The position numbers and the translations under genes are program-made. This document shows, piece after piece, positions 33,938-42,443 of a stretch of DNA of 64,000 nucleotides; within the stretch, counting starts at the first letter, position 1; each line of letters begins with the position of its first letter. This stretch comes from an uncultured Eggerthellaceae bacterium (GTDB lineage Bacteria; Actinomycetota; Coriobacteriia; Coriobacteriales; Eggerthellaceae): NCBI GenBank assembly GCA_937892845.1, contig CALBGP010000013.1:62001-126000 (forward strand). The letters are read 5' to 3'. The notes beneath the pieces are model-generated. The model had not been told where the DNA came from, searched no databases, and was given only the letters and a program-made list of their open reading frames with translations.

Positions 33938-36526
33938 ATGAAAGAATACAACCCGCATGACATCGAACCGCGTTGGCAGAAGGTGTGGGAGGAAACCGGC
34001 CTGAACAAGGTGACGGACTCTGCCGAAAAGCCCAAGAAGTACGTGCTTGAGATGTTCCCGTACCCTTCGGGCGATATCCATATGGGCCATGTGCGCAACT
34101 ACACCATCGGTGATGTCATTGCGCGCTACTACAAGATGCAGGGTTTCGATGTCCTGCATCCCATGGGCTGGGATGCCTTCGGTCTGCCCGCTGAAAACGC
34201 CGCCATCAAGCGCAACAGCCATCCTGCGAAATGGACCTACTCCAATATTGAAACGCAGAAGGCAAGCTTCAAGCGCATGGGCTTTTCCTATGACTGGGAC
34301 CGCAGCGTCGTGGCGTGCGATCCCGAGTATTATCGCTGGGGCCAGTGGATCTTCCTCAAGATGTGGGAGCGCGGCCTGGTGGAGCGTCGGAACAGCCCTG
34401 TGAACTGGTGCCCGGACTGCAAGACCGTGCTTGCCAACGAGCAGGTCACCGAAGGCCGCTGCTGGCGCTGCCATACGGAGATTGAAAAGCGCGATCTGAC
34501 GCAGTGGTACCTCAAGATCACTGATTACGCGCAGGAACTGCTCGACGACCTCGATCAGCTTGAAGGCTGGCCTGAGCGCGTCAAGCAGCAGCAGGCGAAC
34601 TGGATCGGTCGTTCCGAAGGTGCCGAGGTGGACTTCATCCTGTGCGACAAGGACGGCAACGCTCCTGAGAACCCCACTGCAGATGACCTGATCACCGTGT
34701 TCACCACGCGTGCAGACACCCTGTTCGGTGTGAGCTTCTTCGTTCTTGCTCCCGAATACAAGGGCCTGGCCGATCTGGTTGCCGGTACCGAATACGAGGC
34801 CGCTGTGGCTGAGCTCGTGGAGGCTGCCAAAAAGATCAGCGCCGTCGAGCGCGCTCAGGGCGACCATGAGAAGCACGGAGCGTTCACCGGCCGCTACGTG
34901 GTCAATCCCATCAACGGCGAGAAGGTTCCCGTGTGGGTGGCGGACTACGTTGTGGCTGATTACGGCACCGGCGCGGTCATGGCCGTACCTTGCGGAGACC
35001 AGCGCGACTTCGAATTCGCCCGCAAATACGACCTGCCCATCATCCCCATCATCCTGGGCGAGGATGATCCCTTGTTCCCCCAGCTTAAGGACGAGAAAAC
35101 CCGCGTGGTTGAACGCGTGGACTGGGATTGCGCCATGGAGGCCGAAGGCGTGCTTGTTCAGTCCGGCCGCTACACCGGCATGCCGGGCGGCAAGCATTCC
35201 GAGGGCGAAGCGGCCATTGTGGCCGACCTGGAGGCAACGGGACGCGGCCGCCGCAAGGTGGAATTCCGTCTGCGCGACTGGCTGATCAGCCGTCAGCGTT
35301 ACTGGGGCAACCCCATTCCGGCCATCCACTGCCCGCATTGCGGTGTCGTGCCTGTGCCTGAAAGCGATCTGCCCGTTCGCCTGCCCGAGGACATTGACCT
35401 TGCAGCCGGTGAGACGCTGGCCACGCATGAGGGCTTCGCGGAGTGCACGTGCCCGGTTTGCGGTGCGCCTGCTCGTCGCGAAACCGACACCATGGACACC
35501 TTCACGTGCTCTAGCTGGTACTACATGCGCTATACCGATCCCCATAACGACGAAATGCCGTTTGACCCGGCCAAGGCGAATGCCTGGATGCCCGTCGATC
35601 AGTACATCGGCGGCATCGAGCACGCTATTCTGCATCTGCTCTATTCGCGCTTCTTCACCAAGGTGCTGCGTGATGAGGGCCTGCTCAGCTTCGATGAGCC
35701 TTTCAAGAACCTGCTGTGCCAGGGCATGGTGCTCGATGAGAATGGCGAGGTCATGAGCAAATCGAAGGGCAACGTCATTGCCCCCGAGGATATGATCAAG
35801 GGCTACGGCTGCGATGCCGTGCGCGCCTATATCTTGTTCATGGCACCGCCCGACAAGGAACTTCTGTGGAATGAAGACGGCCTTGCCGGCATGTACAAGT
35901 TCATCAACCGCGTTTGGCGTCAGGTGGGCGACCTTGCCGGGGCGGCAGGAGAGGATACCTTGTTCGAGGGCGATCCCGCTGCATGCGATAAAGCGGCTGC
36001 GCTTGCTGCGGCAAAGGTGCTGCGCCGTGAGCGCCATCGCGTTGCCGCCAAGGTGACCGAAGACTTCGGCCGCAACAACTTCAATACCGCCATTGCTGCC
36101 ATCATGGAGCTTTCCAATGCCGCCGGCGCATTTTTGCGCAAGGCTTCCTGGGAGCTGCGTGCTGCGGATGAAGAGCTCTCCGCTCTGTCTGTCGAGGTTG
36201 CCGAAGTGCTGGTCAAGCTCCTGGCTCCCATTGCCCCTCATTGGGCCGAAGAGCTGTGGAGCGCCGTGCTGGGCCGCGAGGGCAGCGTGCATCTGCAGCC
36301 TTGGCCCGAGTTCGACCTTGAGAAAGCCAAGGATGACGAAGTGGAGCTGGCGGTTCAGATCAACGGCAAGGTGAAGGCACGCATCACCGTTGCCTCCGAT
36401 GCCGCTGAGCAGACGGTGCTCGATGCCGCCTTCGCCGCGCCTGCCGTAGCTTCTGCGGTGGATGGCAAGACGGTTGTCAAGCAGATCGTCATTCCCGGAC
36501 GTCTGGTCAATATCGTCGTGAAATAG
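33938..36526 (+). CDS. leuS: Leucyl-tRNA synthetase
   Basis: This 862-residue class I synthetase has HMGH in PSGDIHMGHVRNYTI, the second signature as MSKSKGNV, zinc-binding cysteines in NWCPDCKTVLANEQV and CWRC, and the CP1 editing domain (VFTTRADTLFGVSFFVLAPE, then YGTGAVMAVP). The C-terminal anticodon and tail domains are complete, ending KQIVIPGRLVNIVVK. GGAGGAA precedes the ATG at 33938. TACAAT at 33829-33834 is a likely -10. I see no T-box in its leader. Confidence 0.98.
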   Translation: MKEYNPHDIEPRWQKVWEETGLNKVTDSAEKPKKYVLEMFPYPSGDIHMGHVRNYTIGDVIARYYKMQGFDVLHPMGWDAFGLPAENAAIKRNSHPAKWTYSNIETQKASFKRMGFSYDWDRSVVACDPEYYRWGQWIFLKMWERGLVERRNSPVNWCPDCKTVLANEQVTEGRCWRCHTEIEKRDLTQWYLKITDYAQELLDDLDQLEGWPERVKQQQANWIGRSEGAEVDFILCDKDGNAPENPTADDLITVFTTRADTLFGVSFFVLAPEYKGLADLVAGTEYEAAVAELVEAAKKISAVERAQGDHEKHGAFTGRYVVNPINGEKVPVWVADYVVADYGTGAVMAVPCGDQRDFEFARKYDLPIIPIILGEDDPLFPQLKDEKTRVVERVDWDCAMEAEGVLVQSGRYTGMPGGKHSEGEAAIVADLEATGRGRRKVEFRLRDWLISRQRYWGNPIPAIHCPHCGVVPVPESDLPVRLPEDIDLAAGETLATHEGFAECTCPVCGAPARRETDTMDTFTCSSWYYMRYTDPHNDEMPFDPAKANAWMPVDQYIGGIEHAILHLLYSRFFTKVLRDEGLLSFDEPFKNLLCQGMVLDENGEVMSKSKGNVIAPEDMIKGYGCDAVRAYILFMAPPDKELLWNEDGLAGMYKFINRVWRQVGDLAGAAGEDTLFEGDPAACDKAAALAAAKVLRRERHRVAAKVTEDFGRNNFNTAIAAIMELSNAAGAFLRKASWELRAADEELSALSVEVAEVLVKLLAPIAPHWAEELWSAVLGREGSVHLQPWPEFDLEKAKDDEVELAVQINGKVKARITVASDAAEQTVLDAAFAAPAVASAVDGKTVVKQIVIPGRLVNIVVK

Positions 36527-36590
36527 CGGCTGAAGGTCTGAGCGAAGCGCTTGCCTTGGGCGTTTCGCCAGATGCTGCGTCTGTGCTTTC

Positions 36591-36640
36591 ATCAGCCCCG
36601 GATTCCCGGTCAGCCTGGGTCCGGGGTTGATTTGTGTTTT
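36591..36640 (+). terminator. Rho-independent terminator after leuS
   Basis: ATCAGCCCCGGA (36591-36602) pairs with TCCGGGGTTGAT (36620-36631) with one G-U pair; the inner CCCGG/CCTGGG extends the hairpin. A T-rich tail follows. Confidence 0.85.
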
Positions 36641-36691
36641 CGGAAAGTGACAAAGCCTTGCATGGGGATGTGCGGAGCGCAAAGGCCGTAG

Positions 36692-36700
36692 TGTTACAAT
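36692..36700 (+). promoter_or_regulatory. Extended -10 promoter of the zinc-ribbon/amidase/YARHG cluster
   Basis: TG-T-TACAAT lies 113 bases upstream of the first start codon at 36813, leaving a leader of about 105 bases. Confidence 0.6.
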
Positions 36701-36812
36701 TTGCATAGGCGGACGGTTTTATGCAGCAGGCCGTACGATGTTCCGCTTGCTTCAACGGGGCTTCGTCTTGCTGAGGGCCATCCGTAGTGGAGTACACGTG
36801 AAAGGAGTAATG

Positions 36813-37613
36813 ATGAACTCGTTCGGCATGATCATGGGGGGCGCTGGATTTCTGTCGCTTCTGGCCATGGTGGGCGTAATCGCCTTGACCATCGTTTTGT
36901 ACATCAAGTTCCTGGGGAAGAAGGCCGACCCCAATGCGAAGGGCACCAAGTTCTTCCGCTTCGATCACTTCTACATTGAGAAGATTCTTCACTTCATCTA
37001 TCTTCTGAATGTGGTGGCGATTACCGTCGTCGCTGTTTTGACGCCGTTCGCAGCAGCTTCCACGGCGGGCATGATGTACGGCTCGACGTTCTTCGACGTT
37101 GTCGGCGCGTTCTTCGGCGGCATCGTTACCGGCTTGATCCTGTTCGCTGTCAGCCAGTTCATCTGCCGCGTTGTCTTCGAGTATCTGCTGATCTTCGTGC
37201 GCATGTCCAATGACGCACGCGATATCCGCAACGTGGTTACCGGTTTTTCCGCTCCTGCGGCGCCTGCCACCCCTGCGCCTGCTGGACCCAGCCCGTTTTC
37301 CGGCATTGCTTCCGTGATTGCGGACAAGGCTTCCCAGGTTAAGGCTTCGGCGGCGAATGCCGTCTCCCAGGTGAGCAACCCCGCTCCCGCGGCTCCCGCC
37401 CCCACGCCCATGCCCGTGGCTCCGTCTCCCGCATCTGCGGCAACGGCTCCCGTGGCTCCCGCGCCCGTGGCGCCCGCTCCCGCACCTGCGGCACCGGCTC
37501 CCGTGGCCCCTGCCGCGCCGGTTCCTGCCGCATCTGAGACGTGGGCTTGCGCCTGCGGAAGCACGGGCAACACCGGTAAATTCTGCGGCTCCTGCGGCGC
37601 TCCGCGTCCGTAA
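36813..37613 (+). CDS. DUF4282-like membrane protein with Ala/Pro linker and C-terminal zinc ribbon
   Basis: Residues 1-135 contain three hydrophobic helices around the conserved block FFRFDHFYIEKILHFIYLLN and end with FEYLLIFVRMSNDARDIRN, which resembles DUF4282 membrane proteins. A long Ala/Pro/Val linker follows (about 145-240). The C-terminus is a small zinc ribbon with CAC near residue 245 and CGSCGAP at the end. GGAG lies five bases before ATG 36813; ATG 36810 is also possible. The stop overlaps the amidase start. Function unknown; the ribbon faces the cytoplasm if the helix count is right. Confidence 0.8.
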   Translation: MNSFGMIMGGAGFLSLLAMVGVIALTIVLYIKFLGKKADPNAKGTKFFRFDHFYIEKILHFIYLLNVVAITVVAVLTPFAAASTAGMMYGSTFFDVVGAFFGGIVTGLILFAVSQFICRVVFEYLLIFVRMSNDARDIRNVVTGFSAPAAPATPAPAGPSPFSGIASVIADKASQVKASAANAVSQVSNPAPAAPAPTPMPVAPSPASAATAPVAPAPVAPAPAPAAPAPVAPAAPVPAASETWACACGSTGNTGKFCGSCGAPRP

Positions 37614-38536
37614 TGGATGACGGCTCTGACGGTCATATGCGGAACAACCATTTGAACAACGACGGCTCCAGGCACGATGCAGGGAGCCGTCGCTCTGGCA
37701 GGGGGCGTCATGCGGCTGCATCTTCTCCTTCCGTCCGAAGAAAACGTGCGGCGTGTGCAGGTCTCATTCTCATAGCCCTCGCTTTCGCTGCATCGTGTTT
37801 CCTCTGGAAGGCCTCGCCGTTCCATTCGCCTGAAGAGTCGGTTGCCCCTGCGCCGGAAATGGCGCCTGCGGCGCTTAAGGCCGGTTCGGGTCAACTTGCG
37901 GAAAAGATTTCCGTAGCCGCTTCGGCTGTAACCCTGCCAGAGCGTCCCGATCCTGAAAAAATGCGTGCTGAGCTGGGCATCATCGAGGACTACCGCCCTG
38001 AGTTCAACCATGGTGAGAAGACTGCGGAGCACCAGCGCTACATTGTCCTTCATGACACGGAGGGCGAAGGCGACCCTCAGTCCGTTGTCGATTTCTGGGC
38101 GGGAAACGGCAATCTGGTCGCCGCTCATTTCATCGTCGGCAAAGACGGGACCATCGTTCAATGTGTGCCCCTTGATGCGATAGCCCACCATGTCGGATTC
38201 GGCGATGCGGGGCATAACGCATCCTTCGGCGTTGAGGACGAGTCCCGGGATGATAAGCTGGGCACCGTCCCCATTGGAAGCTGGGCGCCCGATTACGGCA
38301 TGAATTCGTATTCGATAGGCATCGAGATGGTGCACGTAGGCGGCTCGGGGGATTATCCCCAGGAGCAGCTCGAAGCTGTTGATGCGCTGATTGCCTATAT
38401 TGACGCGTATTATGGCTTCGAGAGCGAAATCATCGACCATAAGGCATGGCGGAGTGGCAATTCCGATACTTCGCCGGAATTCGCTCCCTATTTCGAAAAC
38501 TACAAAGACCATCGTACCCATGCGCCAGCGGCATGA
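37613..38536 (+). CDS. Membrane-anchored N-acetylmuramoyl-L-alanine amidase (Amidase_2/PGRP fold)
   Basis: A basic cytoplasmic N-terminus of about 48 residues precedes one membrane helix (CAGLILIALAFAASCFLW). The catalytic domain lies outside: IVLHDTEGEGD with the first zinc His, AAHFIVGKDGTIVQCVP, IGIEMVHVGG, and IIDHKAWRSGNSDTSPEF near the end with the second His and Asp. Such enzymes cut between MurNAc and L-Ala. The start codon overlaps the stop of the preceding gene (TAATG), so the pair is translationally coupled. Confidence 0.9.
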   Translation: MDDGSDGHMRNNHLNNDGSRHDAGSRRSGRGRHAAASSPSVRRKRAACAGLILIALAFAASCFLWKASPFHSPEESVAPAPEMAPAALKAGSGQLAEKISVAASAVTLPERPDPEKMRAELGIIEDYRPEFNHGEKTAEHQRYIVLHDTEGEGDPQSVVDFWAGNGNLVAAHFIVGKDGTIVQCVPLDAIAHHVGFGDAGHNASFGVEDESRDDKLGTVPIGSWAPDYGMNSYSIGIEMVHVGGSGDYPQEQLEAVDALIAYIDAYYGFESEIIDHKAWRSGNSDTSPEFAPYFENYKDHRTHAPAA

Positions 38537-38600
38537 TCGTTGAGCATCGGGGGCGGCAGCGGGGGTTCGGTCCCTGCCTGCAATGAGAGGAGGAACGCCC

Positions 38601-39887
38601 ATGTTCTGCAGCAAATGCGGGGCGAAGATGGACGACTCGTGCACGTTTTGCACTGAATGCGGTGCGCGGCTTGTGAAGCCTGTCGCTCCGGAGGTGGCGG
38701 AGCCCCAGGAGCCTGCTGCCGTTACCGCGCCGGTTTCAGCCCAGGTTCCTGCTGCTGACGATACCGTGGTGCTGACGGCGGAGGGAACGGCTGCAATTTC
38801 TGCGGTTGCCTCCGCTGATCGGACCGTCGTGTTGGAGCCGCACATGTCGGCTGAGGCGCACGCAGAATACGATCCCATGGCGGGAATCGACATGCAGGTC
38901 ACAGAAGTTCAACCTGCTGGATTTGAGCCCGATGGATCCTTCGACGCGCCATTCAACCCGGGCTCAACGGCTGTCATGCCTCCGGTTGTGCCTGTGGGAA
39001 CTTCGGCAGCCAAACCCAAGAAGCGGAAATTGAGCGGAGGCGTCATTGCGGCAATTGTTGTGGCTCTTCTGCTGGTTCTGGTTCTTGGCGGGATTGCCGT
39101 TGTGGTGGGAACGGGCATGTTGGGCGGAAAGTCCGCCTCCGGGCAGTCAGCGGGCAAGGCTGTCAGCTTGTCGGTCGTCGCGGCTGATGCATCGGAATAT
39201 CCCCAGGTCAAGCTTACGGTTGAGGCTGTAGGCGACAATGGGGTTGATTTCACCTTGGATTCCGCGAACGTGGTTGTCAGGGAGGGTGACAGCGCGGATG
39301 ACCTGCATCGCATCACGAGCGTGACGGTTGCCCCCGATGGGGATGCGGCAACCCGTTACACCGTGTCGTACTCTTCGGACAGCGATGTCTCCAAGGGGGA
39401 GGAATGCCTGGTCCGCGTATCCCTGTCCTCCGACTCCGGGTTCAGCGGGACGGTTGACGCGACGTATGCGGTCAAGGACATCAAGGCTGAAACCGGCAAG
39501 GATGAGGCGTCAGACAAGGACAAGGGCGATAAGGACGGCAAGGACAAGGATGGCAAGGGCAAAACATCCGGCAAGGATGAAAAAGACGATGCAGCGGCCG
39601 GCCAATACATCCTGCCCGATTCCAATTCCCGCTATCTGACCAGGTCCGATATCGAGGGCTATTCGGTCGAGAAGCTGTTCTTCGCTCGCAATGAGATCTT
39701 TGCCCGCTATGGTCGCGGCTTCCAGAACGAAGACCTCCAGGAGTACTTCGATGCGCAGCCGTGGTATCAGAAGAAGTATTCTCCGTCCGAATTCGATTCC
39801 ATGCCCTCGCCCCTCAACGATTACGAGCGCAAGAATGTGGACTTGATCCGCGAGGTCGAAAAGGAGAAGGGTTCGCCCTATCTGTAG
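38601..39887 (+). CDS. Zinc-ribbon membrane protein with extracellular YARHG domain
   Basis: Residues 1-25 form a zinc ribbon (FCSKCGAKM, then CTFCTECGARL). A disordered acidic stretch leads to one membrane helix near residues 146-172. An extracellular beta-rich region (about 180-290) and a Lys/Asp/Gly-rich spacer follow. The last 90 residues are a YARHG domain: SVEKLFFARNEIFARYGRGF and NDYERKNVDLIREVEKE. YARHG is an extracellular domain of bacterial envelope proteins, thought to bind wall material. The ATG at 38601 has GAGGAGGAA upstream; ATG 38583 precedes that site. Confidence 0.88.
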   Translation: MFCSKCGAKMDDSCTFCTECGARLVKPVAPEVAEPQEPAAVTAPVSAQVPAADDTVVLTAEGTAAISAVASADRTVVLEPHMSAEAHAEYDPMAGIDMQVTEVQPAGFEPDGSFDAPFNPGSTAVMPPVVPVGTSAAKPKKRKLSGGVIAAIVVALLLVLVLGGIAVVVGTGMLGGKSASGQSAGKAVSLSVVAADASEYPQVKLTVEAVGDNGVDFTLDSANVVVREGDSADDLHRITSVTVAPDGDAATRYTVSYSSDSDVSKGEECLVRVSLSSDSGFSGTVDATYAVKDIKAETGKDEASDKDKGDKDGKDKDGKGKTSGKDEKDDAAAGQYILPDSNSRYLTRSDIEGYSVEKLFFARNEIFARYGRGFQNEDLQEYFDAQPWYQKKYSPSEFDSMPSPLNDYERKNVDLIREVEKEKGSPYL

Positions 39888-39970
39888 GGTTTGATCCAGG
39901 CCGGCTGGGCGGGCGGAACCTGGGTGCGATTATGGAACCTCGGTGACGCTTCGCCTGGCTGGACTTCGGC

Positions 39971-39979
39971 TGATACAAT
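39971..39979 (+). promoter_or_regulatory. Extended -10 of a probably leaderless ydcF-like transcript
   Basis: TG-A-TACAAT ends exactly six bases before the GTG at 39986, so the mRNA would begin at the start codon. Confidence 0.6.
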
Positions 39980-39985
39980 TGAGGT

Positions 39986-40696
39986 GTGAAAACGCTTCGA
40001 AACATAGGAGTCGTGCTTGCGACATCATGCGCCGCCCTTGTGGCGGCGTTTTTCGCGCTCAATATCTGGATGATTGCGGATTCCTCGGAGCATATGGTTT
40101 CGCTGGATGAGGTTGCGGCCATGCAAACCCAGAATGGCGCGCAGGCCCAATCAGACGCGGCTGGCGGCGCTGAGGGCGCCGCGGAATCAGTATTGCCGGC
40201 GGACTGCATCATCGCATTCGGGGCAACCGTGTATGCGGATGGAACGCTTTCTCCCATCTTGAAAAACCGGGTGGACGCAGCAATCGAGCTGTATCGCCGC
40301 GGTGCGGCACCGGTGATCATCATGTCGGGAGATGGTCGGGAGTCGAATTACGACGAACCTGCCGCCATGAAGGCCTATGCGGTTTCGCAGGGGGTGCCTG
40401 CCGATGCCGTGTTCTGCGATCCGGGCGGCTATCACACCTATGAGACGCTCTGGCGTGCGGCGCACGTGTACGGCGCATCCCGCGTCGTGCTTTCAACCCA
40501 AGAGTATCACCTGTTCAGATGCGTATTCGATGCGCGGTGGCTGGGAATGGAGGCGCTTGGCGTCATCAGCGACACCGGTACCTACGACGACCAGCTCTGG
40601 TACGACATCCGCGAATCCGCAAGCCGTGTGGTCGACTTCGTCACAGTGGTGTTCGATTTGCCGCCTGAAAGCCCAGCCGAGGCCATCACGCTCTAG
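39986..40696 (+). CDS. YdcF/SanA-like DUF218 protein
   Basis: After one N-terminal membrane helix (NIGVVLATSCAALVAAFFAL) comes a DUF218 domain: CIIAFGATVYADGTLSP, RVDAAIELYRRGAAPVIIMSGDG, MKAYAVSQGVPADAV and ASRVVLSTQEYHLFRC. SanA and ElyC of this family affect envelope integrity and lipid-carrier use, but the reaction is unknown. Translation starts at GTG with no useful ribosome site, consistent with a leaderless mRNA. It is convergent with icd. Confidence 0.85.
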   Translation: MKTLRNIGVVLATSCAALVAAFFALNIWMIADSSEHMVSLDEVAAMQTQNGAQAQSDAAGGAEGAAESVLPADCIIAFGATVYADGTLSPILKNRVDAAIELYRRGAAPVIIMSGDGRESNYDEPAAMKAYAVSQGVPADAVFCDPGGYHTYETLWRAAHVYGASRVVLSTQEYHLFRCVFDARWLGMEALGVISDTGTYDDQLWYDIRESASRVVDFVTVVFDLPPESPAEAITL

Positions 40697-40840
40697 GGTC
40701 CTTCGGGCCTTTTCCGACTGACCCGCTGGTCGCTTCGAATGCGCTGATTGCGCCGAAATGGAACTTTTTCGGGTCTCTTATCCAGCGTGTTTTCAGGCTA
40801 ATGTCGCATGGGCTGATCTTCATTGCGAAATGCCAGGTAA

Positions 40841-40882
40841 AAATTATGCTGGCATGAGAATGATCCAATGCCAGCATAATTT
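40841..40882. terminator. Long perfect hairpin between convergent ydcF-like gene and icd
   Basis: Arms of 15 bases (40841-40855 and 40868-40882; core TTATGCTGGCAT and ATGCCAGCATAA) are perfectly complementary around a 12-base loop. A-rich bases on the left and T bases on the right would let it terminate both ways. TGCCAG at 40831-40836 could compete for the left arm. Confidence 0.6.
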
Positions 40883-40889
40883 GGACGTT

Positions 40890-40960
40890 CGGTTCGCCCG
40901 ATTTGACGCCAGGGGAGCCGAAACACTTGCGAATCGGTGCGATTCGGCGACGCTTGGCGA
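40890..40960. repeat. Intergenic repeat region B
   Basis: Contains CCAGGGGAG directly followed by CCGAAACACTTGCGAATCGG (40918-40937), nearly identical to CCGAAACACTTCCGATTCGG at 58036-58055. It lies between the long hairpin and the icd stop. The rest of the 288-base gap after the ydcF-like gene holds no gene. Confidence 0.6.
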
Positions 40961-40984
40961 GGCGGGCGTCGCCCAGCTACGCGG

Positions 40985-42181
40985 CTAAAGCCTTTTTGCG
41001 ATTGCAAGGATGAAATCGCGGGTGGAGAGGGTCGTGGGGTTGGGCAGCGTGGTGATGCGGGCGAGGTCTCCGGTCATCTCGCCTGCTTCGATGGTGTCGA
41101 TGGTGGCCTTCTCCAGACGGTCGGCGAATGCGGAAAGCTCCGGCAGCCCGTCCAGTTCGCCGCGCTTGCGCAAAGCGCCGGTCCACGCGAAGATCGTGGC
41201 CACGGAGTTCGTGGACGTGGCCTCGCCCTTGAGGTGCTTGTAGTAGTGGCGCTGAACCGTGCCGTGCGCCGCCTCGTACTCATAGACACCATCAGGGGAG
41301 ACCAGCACAGATGTCATCATGGCCAACGACCCGAAAGCGCTTGAGACCATGTCGCTCATCACGTCGCCGTCGTAGTTCTTGCATGCCCAGATGAATCCGC
41401 CTTCGGCTTTCATCACGCGTGCCACGGCATCATCGATCAGCGTGTAGAAGTACTCGATGCCGGCCTCGGCGAAGCGCTGTGCGTATTCGGCGTCGAAGAC
41501 CTCCTGGAAGATGTCCTTGAAGCGGTGGTCGTACTTCTTGGAGATGGTGTCCTTGGTTGCAAACCACAGATCCTGCTTGACGTCCAGCGCGTAATTGAAG
41601 CAGCTTCGGGCGAAGCTTTCGATGGATGCATCGATGTTGTGCATGCCCTGCACCACGCCGGCGCCAGTGAAGTTGTGGACCAGCTCGCGGACCTCGGTTC
41701 CGTCTTCGGCCGTGTAGACCAGCTCGACCTTGCCTGCTCCGGGGATGCGCATCTCGGCGTTCTTGTAGACGTCGCCGTATGCGTGGCGGGCGATGGTGAT
41801 GGGCTTGATCCAGTTGCCTACGCACGGCTCAATGCCGGCAACGGGGATGGGAGTGCGAAACACCGTGCCGTCCAGCATGGCGCGGATGGTGCCGTTGGGG
41901 CTTTTCCACATCTGCTTGAGGTCGTACTCCTGAACACGAGCGGCATTCGGGGTGATGGTGGCGCACTTGACGGCAACGCCCAGACGCTTGGTTGCCTCTG
42001 CGGATTCCACGGTCACGCGGTCGTCGGTGGCGTTGCGGTTCTCAAGACCCAGATCGTAGTACTCGGTTTTCAGGTCGATGTAGGGCAGAAGCAGTTCGTC
42101 TTTGATCATCTGCCAGATGATGCGGGTCATCTCATCGCCGTCCATTTCGACCAACGGCGTGGTCATTGCAATTTTCGCCAT
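40985..42181 (-). CDS. icd: NADP-dependent isocitrate dehydrogenase (eukaryotic-type)
   Basis: The enzyme converts isocitrate to 2-oxoglutarate and makes NADPH. The 398-residue sequence follows the dimeric eukaryotic/actinobacterial branch: PLVEMDGDEMTRIIW at the start, CATITPNAARVQEYDLKQMWKSPNGTIR cores for substrate binding, GDVMSDMVSSAFGSLAMM, and EAAHGTVQRHY. ATG 42181 is chosen for AGGAGG upstream. It stands alone in the window; in an anaerobe it probably supplies 2-oxoglutarate for glutamate rather than running a full cycle. Confidence 0.96.
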   Translation of the reverse strand: MAKIAMTTPLVEMDGDEMTRIIWQMIKDELLLPYIDLKTEYYDLGLENRNATDDRVTVESAEATKRLGVAVKCATITPNAARVQEYDLKQMWKSPNGTIRAMLDGTVFRTPIPVAGIEPCVGNWIKPITIARHAYGDVYKNAEMRIPGAGKVELVYTAEDGTEVRELVHNFTGAGVVQGMHNIDASIESFARSCFNYALDVKQDLWFATKDTISKKYDHRFKDIFQEVFDAEYAQRFAEAGIEYFYTLIDDAVARVMKAEGGFIWACKNYDGDVMSDMVSSAFGSLAMMTSVLVSPDGVYEYEAAHGTVQRHYYKHLKGEATSTNSVATIFAWTGALRKRGELDGLPELSAFADRLEKATIDTIEAGEMTGDLARITTLPNPTTLSTRDFILAIAKRL

Positions 42182-42311
42182 GGGGCCTCCTGGGTTGTCT
42201 CGGTATAGGCGGAAATCATACCCCTGTCTGAGGCTCAAGTTGCGCACGTGACGGCCGTTCGCGCTGAAAAAACGTCGTTTCGTCGCGCCTGAACATCCAA
42301 TGTGCATCTCA

Positions 42312-42377
42312 TTGCACTTTAGTACGCTGCTGTGCTATACTACCAACCAGCAAAAGCACTTTAGCACGCTAAAGTGC
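42312..42377 (+). promoter_or_regulatory. Promoter of the amino-acid ABC operon flanked by two like operator sites
   Basis: -35 TTGCAC (42312-42317), 18-base spacer, extended -10 TG-C-TATACT (42333-42341). GCACTTTAGTACGCT at 42314-42328 overlaps the -35. GCACTTTAGCACGCT at 42356-42370 is nearly the same and is completed to a palindrome by arms GCACTTTAGC and GCTAAAGTGC (42356-42377), just after the start point. The two copies are 42 bases apart, four helical turns. The regulator is unknown. Confidence 0.75.
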
Positions 42378-42443
42378 CACGGAAGACAGAAGGGCGAACG
42401 CGATGACGGCGTCGTCCGCGACTCAGAAAGAAAGGTATTGAAG

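Noticed and set aside
40841..40882. Integration or attachment site
   Set aside because: No integrase, tRNA gene or direct repeat pair is nearby; a terminator role between convergent genes is simpler.
40697..40984. Small protein gene in the ydcF-like/icd gap
   Set aside because: Short frames there lack ribosome sites and run through the hairpin and repeat modules.
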